From positions 1 through 10,224 of the forward strand of contig DKAR01000201.1 of the NCBI GenBank assembly GCA_002450895.1: a stretch of DNA of 10,224 bases, in the 5' to 3' direction. The translations under genes and the position numbers were made by a program. The notes beneath the pieces are model-generated. The model made no database searches. It was not told where the DNA came from and saw nothing but the letters and a program-made list of their open reading frames with translations. The stretch is from Proteobacteria bacterium UBA6921 (GTDB lineage Bacteria; Pseudomonadota; Gammaproteobacteria; SG8-11). Positions 6,116-10,224 of this stretch are shown here, piece after piece. How positions within the stretch are numbered: position 1 is the stretch's first letter; every line of letters begins with the position of its first letter.

Positions 6116-8344
6116 ATGACCCAGCCGGCAACCCAGATCGCGACGGACAGCGAAACCAAGATTCCTGCCTTCTGCGAAGGCATCGATTACTTCGGGGCGG
6201 CTTGGCCGAACTTCGAGCAGAATGCGAAAACAGCTGTCATTGGGCAGGGCAAGAAAGCGATCGCGGACCCAACGGACGCGAACGCGGTGTACCAGACGTT
6301 GCTTGGAGCCGATGCGCTGCGCTATCTCACCTTGCAGGTGACCGGCGCCAAGGCCTCTGGGCACCCGGGCGGATTCGCCTCCAGCGCCGAGGCCTATGCG
6401 GCTCTGGTGATGCTCGGCCATACCAACATCGTGACCGAAGTGGGTCACCACGCGCCGGGCTTTTATAGCGCGATGTTCATCGACACCTCGCTGGAGGAAA
6501 TGGGCATCAGGACGGTAAAGCAGATGCGCGAGCGTTTCCGCGAAAAACACGGTCTGCTCGGCCATCTGTCCGGTGCGATTCCCGGCATTCTCGCCCCTGC
6601 GGGTCCGCTCGGGCAGGGCCAGCACTTTGCGATGGCCGGTGCCCTGCTGCATCCGGGCACGCTGTTCCCGTTTACGCTCGGCGATGGCGGCATGGGCGAA
6701 CCCTACATTCTCTCGTCAATGATGCACTTCAACACGGCTTATCCGAAGGCGACGAATTTCCTGCCAGTGCTGATCTGGAATGGTTACTCGCAGGAGCACC
6801 ACTCGATGGTGTCGACGATGGGCAATCAGGAAATGACCGCCTACTGGAAAGGTCACGGTTTCAAGAACGTGGTGATCGTCGATGCGAAGGATTTCGACGA
6901 CTCCGGCCAAGACGGCGCGTACGTCGATAGCTCGTGCTTCTCGTTCAAGCAGCGCCTCGCGTTCACCCAGGCCGTGCTCGAAGGCATGGATCGCGCCGCG
7001 CGCGCCGCGCTGGACGGCACACTCTCGTGCTTCATCGTGAAGCAGCTGAAAGGCACCGGCGTACATGCCGTCGGCGCGAAATCCCACAACCTGTATCCGG
7101 CCGACACGCTGGACAAGCAACACATCATCGACGGCCTCACGCGCCGCGCGCTGCCGCCACAGGCCTGGCAGATTGTGCGCGACAACTTCTCGCGCGCCGG
7201 TGGCGGTCCCGCTGCAAAAACCGTGGTGACCGAAAAGGTTCTCGAAATCGCCGCACTGGGCAAATTGCCAATGACGGACTACGCGATCGGCGACAAGCCG
7301 GTACCGTCCACCGCGATGGGCGCGCTGGTCGGCGCCGTAGCCAAAGCCGATCCGCGCTTCCTGGTGAGCAACGCCGACGGCAACGAAGCTTCGGGCATGA
7401 AGAACATCAACGAGGCAATGCAGATTCGCCATCCCACGGCCGACGGCCTGTACAACCAGGGCCCGAACGGTCGCGTGTATGAACCGCTCAACGAAGACGC
7501 CTGTGCAGGTCTGGCAGCCGGTCTCGCATTGTTCGGTTCACGCGCGCTGTGGCTCTCGTACGAAAGTTTCGCCATCAACGGCCTGCCGATCATCCAGACC
7601 GTCACGCAGGCGATGGCCGAACTGCGCCGCAAGACGCCGTCGATCGTGTGCATGTACACCGCCGGCGCGCTGGAACAGGGTCGTAACGGTTGGACGCACC
7701 AGCGCCCCGAAGTGGAAAACTATTTCGCGGCGATGATGCGCAACGGCAATGTGTACCCGCTGTTCCCGTACGACGCGAACTCAATTCAGACCGCGTATGC
7801 GTGGGGCACCGAAAGCAGCAACAAGGGTGTGGCGATCTTTGCTTCGAAAAGCCCGCTGCTGATCTATACCTCGCTCGAAGACAGCCAGCGCGCGCTCGAA
7901 GATGGCGCGATCACGCTGTACGAAAGCAAAACCGGCGGCAAGACGGTCGTGCTCGCAGCAAATGGCGACATGGTGTTCCTGCCCGTGTTCGCCGCGAAGG
8001 ACGAACTGGAGAAACAGGGCTACCGCGTGCGCATCGTCGCCGTGGTGAATCCCCGCCGCCTGTATCGCCCCACCGACATCGCCTGGGACACCGTGTCCGA
8101 GCCGGACAACAAGTTCCTCGACGACGCGCACTTTAACGCGCTGTTCGATGGCGATGCGTTGATCGGCATCAGCGGCGGCCCGAGTGCTTGCCTGGAGCCG
8201 GTGCTGTTGCGCACGCGCGCGGCGAAACGCGATACGGTGTGCTGGAAGCGCGGGGAAACCACCGCGTCGCCGGGCGAGCTGATGGACTTCAACAACATTA
8301 CCGCGGAAGCGATCGCCAAACGCGCCGTGGCGTTGACGAAGTAA
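6116..8344 (+). CDS. Thiamine-diphosphate enzyme of the transketolase/phosphoketolase superfamily
   Basis: This 742-residue enzyme should bind thiamine diphosphate and cleave or transfer a ketol unit from a ketose or ketose phosphate; the substrate is not evident. The N-terminal half is transketolase-like: SGHPGG with H83, a GPLGQG segment, and the cofactor motif GDG at 189-191 ending at N222 (WNGY). The C-terminal half resembles phosphoketolases: catalytic glutamate candidate E460 in PLNED, YESF at 482-485, NGWTHQ with H528, a PYDANS segment, and the tail RGETTASP...NNI after W710. Length lies between transketolase (about 660) and phosphoketolase (about 800). The reading frame is open further upstream to 5789, but ATG 6116 is chosen because GAGGAG sits 8 bases before it and the upstream part would overlap the IclR gene and operator. 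It is first in a cluster with the kinase gene (19-base gap). Confident to superfamily only. Confidence 0.8.
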   Translation: MTQPATQIATDSETKIPAFCEGIDYFGAAWPNFEQNAKTAVIGQGKKAIADPTDANAVYQTLLGADALRYLTLQVTGAKASGHPGGFASSAEAYAALVMLGHTNIVTEVGHHAPGFYSAMFIDTSLEEMGIRTVKQMRERFREKHGLLGHLSGAIPGILAPAGPLGQGQHFAMAGALLHPGTLFPFTLGDGGMGEPYILSSMMHFNTAYPKATNFLPVLIWNGYSQEHHSMVSTMGNQEMTAYWKGHGFKNVVIVDAKDFDDSGQDGAYVDSSCFSFKQRLAFTQAVLEGMDRAARAALDGTLSCFIVKQLKGTGVHAVGAKSHNLYPADTLDKQHIIDGLTRRALPPQAWQIVRDNFSRAGGGPAAKTVVTEKVLEIAALGKLPMTDYAIGDKPVPSTAMGALVGAVAKADPRFLVSNADGNEASGMKNINEAMQIRHPTADGLYNQGPNGRVYEPLNEDACAGLAAGLALFGSRALWLSYESFAINGLPIIQTVTQAMAELRRKTPSIVCMYTAGALEQGRNGWTHQRPEVENYFAAMMRNGNVYPLFPYDANSIQTAYAWGTESSNKGVAIFASKSPLLIYTSLEDSQRALEDGAITLYESKTGGKTVVLAANGDMVFLPVFAAKDELEKQGYRVRIVAVVNPRRLYRPTDIAWDTVSEPDNKFLDDAHFNALFDGDALIGISGGPSACLEPVLLRTRAAKRDTVCWKRGETTASPGELMDFNNITAEAIAKRAVALTK

Positions 8345-8363
8345 GCGTCGAAGACACGGGCCG

Positions 8364-9689
8364 ATGAGCACGACGAAGATCATCGTTCTCGACGATGACC
8401 CGACCGGTTCGCAGACCGTTCACAGCTGCCTGCTGTTGACGCGTTGGGATGAAGCGACATTGCGCGAGGCATTCAACGATGCGGCGCCGCTGTTCTTCAT
8501 CCTGACCAACACGCGCGCCATGGACGCAACGCAAGCCGCAAATGTCACGCGCGAGGTGTGCCGTAACGTACGTGCCGTGCTCAACGCGCTGCAACGCGAG
8601 GGCAAGGCAATCAACCCGATCGTGGTCAGTCGTTCGGACTCCACGTTGCGTGGTCACTATCCGGTGGAGACCGACGTCATCGCCGAGGAGCTCGGCCCGT
8701 TCGACGCCCATTTTCTCACTCCCGCGTTTTTTGAAGGCGGGCGCGTCACGCGCGACAGCGTGCACTACCTGCGTGTGAAAGATGAATGGGTGCCGGTGCA
8801 TCAGACCGAGTTCGCGCGCGATTCGATCTTTGGCTACAAACACAGCTATCTCCCCGACTACGTCGAGGAAAAAACCAAAGGTCGCATTCGTGCGGCGAAT
8901 GTACATCGCTTCACGCTGGTCGACGTGCGGGGTAATTTGGGTCCGCGCCTGCGCGCGCTCAGTGGCAATGCGTGCGGCGTGGTGGATGCCGAACAACAAT
9001 GGGATCTGGACCGCTTTTGCGCCGCAATCAAGGAGGCCGCCGAGCACGGCAAGCGCTTTTTGTTTCGCAGCGCCGCCAGCCTGCTCACCTCGCTGGCGCA
9101 GCTTGGCCCGCAACCGACCGCGGCCGCTGAGATGGGACGCTGGACGCGCGATCGCAAACCCGGCGTGGTGATCGTCGGATCGCACGTGGCGAAAACCACG
9201 GCACAGCTCAGCTCATTGCTGCAACAGCCCAGCGTTGCCGGCATCGAATTGGACGTGGGCCGCTTGCCGCAGCAGCGAGAAACCCTGGTCAATGACGCGC
9301 TGCAGCGCATCAACGCCCATCATCGCGACGGCCTGACTTCCGTGGTTTACACCAGCCGAGTCGAGCGGCAGTTCGCCACGCCAGCGGAGCGCCTGGCCTT
9401 CGGCGAATTGGTATCGGGCCTGTTGATGGAGATTGAGCAGAACTTGCCCGGCGATCTGGGATTCTTGATCAGCAAGGGCGGCATCACGTCGAACGACACG
9501 CTCAGCACCGGTCTGGCGCTGCGCACCGCACGGCTGCTGGGGCAGGTGCTGGCGGGCGTGTCGATGGTGCGTTGTCCGCCAGATCATCCACGTTACCCGA
9601 ATTTGCCCGTGGTCATTTTCCCCGGCAACGTGGGCGATGAGAATGCGCTGGCGACTGTATACAATCGACTGGCTTCGACGAAACACTAA
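8364..9689 (+). CDS. Four-carbon acid sugar kinase family protein (DUF1537)
   Basis: This complete 441-residue protein belongs to the DUF1537 family (N-terminal and C-terminal nucleotide-binding domains, Pfam PF07005 and PF17042). Characterised members phosphorylate acid sugars such as 3-oxo-tetronates, D-threonate, D-erythronate or 3-oxo-isoapionate. Seen here are the N-terminal DDDPTG at 10-15, the SDSTLRG block within 89-97 (D92), the GVVIVGSH segment that opens the C-terminal domain, SKGGITSND starting at 370, and a closing FPGNVGDENAL block. The last replaces the TKSGGFG-type ending of better known members and suggests a divergent subgroup. The start ATG at 8364 lies 19 bases after the preceding stop, so co-transcription is likely; its Shine-Dalgarno sequence is weak. 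The substrate is unknown. Its partners, a thiamine-diphosphate enzyme and a GlcD-like oxidase, differ from the aldolase, isomerase or dehydrogenase partners usual for this family. Confidence 0.85.
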   Translation: MSTTKIIVLDDDPTGSQTVHSCLLLTRWDEATLREAFNDAAPLFFILTNTRAMDATQAANVTREVCRNVRAVLNALQREGKAINPIVVSRSDSTLRGHYPVETDVIAEELGPFDAHFLTPAFFEGGRVTRDSVHYLRVKDEWVPVHQTEFARDSIFGYKHSYLPDYVEEKTKGRIRAANVHRFTLVDVRGNLGPRLRALSGNACGVVDAEQQWDLDRFCAAIKEAAEHGKRFLFRSAASLLTSLAQLGPQPTAAAEMGRWTRDRKPGVVIVGSHVAKTTAQLSSLLQQPSVAGIELDVGRLPQQRETLVNDALQRINAHHRDGLTSVVYTSRVERQFATPAERLAFGELVSGLLMEIEQNLPGDLGFLISKGGITSNDTLSTGLALRTARLLGQVLAGVSMVRCPPDHPRYPNLPVVIFPGNVGDENALATVYNRLASTKH

Positions 9690-9698
9690 ACGAAAACA

Positions 9699-9786
9699 GT
9701 AGCCCGGATGCCGCGCAGCGAAATCCGGGGAGTTTTTCTTCGCTCAACTCTACACCCCGGATTCCGCTGCGCGCCATCCGGGCTAC
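9699..9786. repeat. Inverted pair of GTAG-headed REP-like elements
   Basis: Two 32-base arms, 9699-9730 and 9755-9786, are inverted copies that match at 30 of 32 positions across a 24-base centre. Each arm starts (or ends, on the other strand) with GTAG and is itself a hairpin with a CCCGGAT/ATCCGGG stem. This is the layout of paired REP elements (BIME-like) that are mobilised by RAYT transposases. The left arm is followed by AGTTTTTCTT (9731-9740), so it could also attenuate or end transcription after the kinase gene. The right arm ends only 7 bases before the glcD ATG. No RAYT gene is in the window. Confidence 0.85.
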
Positions 9787-9793
9787 ATCGAAT

Positions 9794-10224
9794 ATGACGA
9801 ACGCCATCATCACCGAATTGCGCGCGCTGTTGCCCGCGCACGCCGTGCTGGCAACACCGGAAGAATTGCGCCCGTATGAGTGCGACGGCCTGTCAGCGTA
9901 TCGGCAAGTCCCCATGGTCGTGGCGCTACCGGAGAATGTGGAGCAGGTGCAAGCCGTCGTGCGTTTGTGCCATCGCGAAAAAGTGCCGCTCGTTGCACGT
10001 GGCGCGGGCACCGGTCTCTCCGGAGGTGCGCTGCCGCTGAACAACGGTGTGCTGCTGAGCCTAGCCAAACTCAACAAGATTCTGGAACTCGATCCGCTCG
10101 CGCGCACCGCGCGCGTGCAGCCTGGCGTGCGCAACCTGGCCATCTCGCAGGCCGCCGCGCCGCACGGTCTGTATTACGCGCCGGATCCTTCATCGCAGAT
10201 CGCCTGCACCATCGGCGGCAACGT
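9794..10224 (+). CDS. glcD: GlcD-like FAD-linked glycolate oxidase subunit (3' end outside window)
   Basis: These are the first 143 residues of the FAD-binding subunit of glycolate oxidase, which oxidises glycolate (and related 2-hydroxy acids) to glyoxylate, usually with GlcE and the iron-sulfur subunit GlcF. Family marks seen are RPYECDGLSAYR at 26-37, the FAD-binding loop VARGAGTGLSGGALP at 67-81, VQPGVRN at 108-114 and YAPDPSSQIACTIGGN at 128-143. These match GlcD closely, although related D-lactate or 2-hydroxyacid dehydrogenases share the fold. The ATG at 9794 gives the expected N-terminal length. It has no clear Shine-Dalgarno sequence because the REP-like repeat ends 7 bases before it. 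It follows the kinase gene by 104 bases on the same strand; glcE and glcF would be expected beyond the window but are not seen. Confidence 0.88.
   Translation, partial: MTNAIITELRALLPAHAVLATPEELRPYECDGLSAYRQVPMVVALPENVEQVQAVVRLCHREKVPLVARGAGTGLSGGALPLNNGVLLSLAKLNKILELDPLARTARVQPGVRNLAISQAAAPHGLYYAPDPSSQIACTIGGN

Noticed and set aside
8298..9185. Long minus-strand open frame of 295 codons opposite the kinase gene
   Set aside because: It is rich in His, Arg, Ala and Val with no domain, and is a shadow of the GC-biased codon use of the real kinase frame.

Overview
The window looks like chromosomal DNA of a GC-rich proteobacterium. A betaproteobacterium is most likely, or a gammaproteobacterium close to that pattern. 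This is inferred from the gene families (RhlE helicase, EVE protein, type II secretion GspF, a GGDEF/EAL protein, a GlcD-type glycolate oxidase) and from GTAG-headed REP-like hairpins. No rRNA, tRNA, CRISPR array, transposase or phage gene is visible. Species cannot be told from this window.

Layout. The left part holds housekeeping and envelope genes in short units on both strands: a DEAD-box helicase (minus strand, 3' end cut by the window, TTG start at 479), an EVE-domain protein (minus, 755-1243), a small exported rhodanese-like protein with no cysteine (plus, 1373-1819) closed by a strong intrinsic terminator, and a membrane-anchored PAS-GGDEF-EAL protein (plus, 1986-3950). The last converges on gspF (minus, 3975-5189), which stands alone with no other secretion gene in view.

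The right part is a catabolic locus. An IclR-family regulator (minus, 5268-6017) is divergent from a plus-strand cluster. The cluster encodes a 742-residue thiamine-diphosphate enzyme with mixed transketolase and phosphoketolase features (6116-8344), a DUF1537 four-carbon acid sugar kinase family protein (8364-9689), and the start of a GlcD-like FAD-linked oxidase (9794 to the window end). The 98-base divergent gap carries a perfect 9-base inverted repeat that resolves into two pseudo-palindromes. These overlap the likely promoter of the thiamine-diphosphate enzyme gene and reach the start codon of the regulator. A pair of inverted REP-like hairpins separates the kinase gene from glcD.

How they may work together (inference). 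The IclR protein probably senses a pathway metabolite and controls the divergent cluster. A sugar-acid kinase, a ketol-transferring or ketol-cleaving enzyme and a glycolate oxidase together suggest breakdown of a hydroxylated acid or ketose that releases a C2 unit such as glycolate. The substrate cannot be read from sequence. This locus is the best candidate for an undescribed system in the window.
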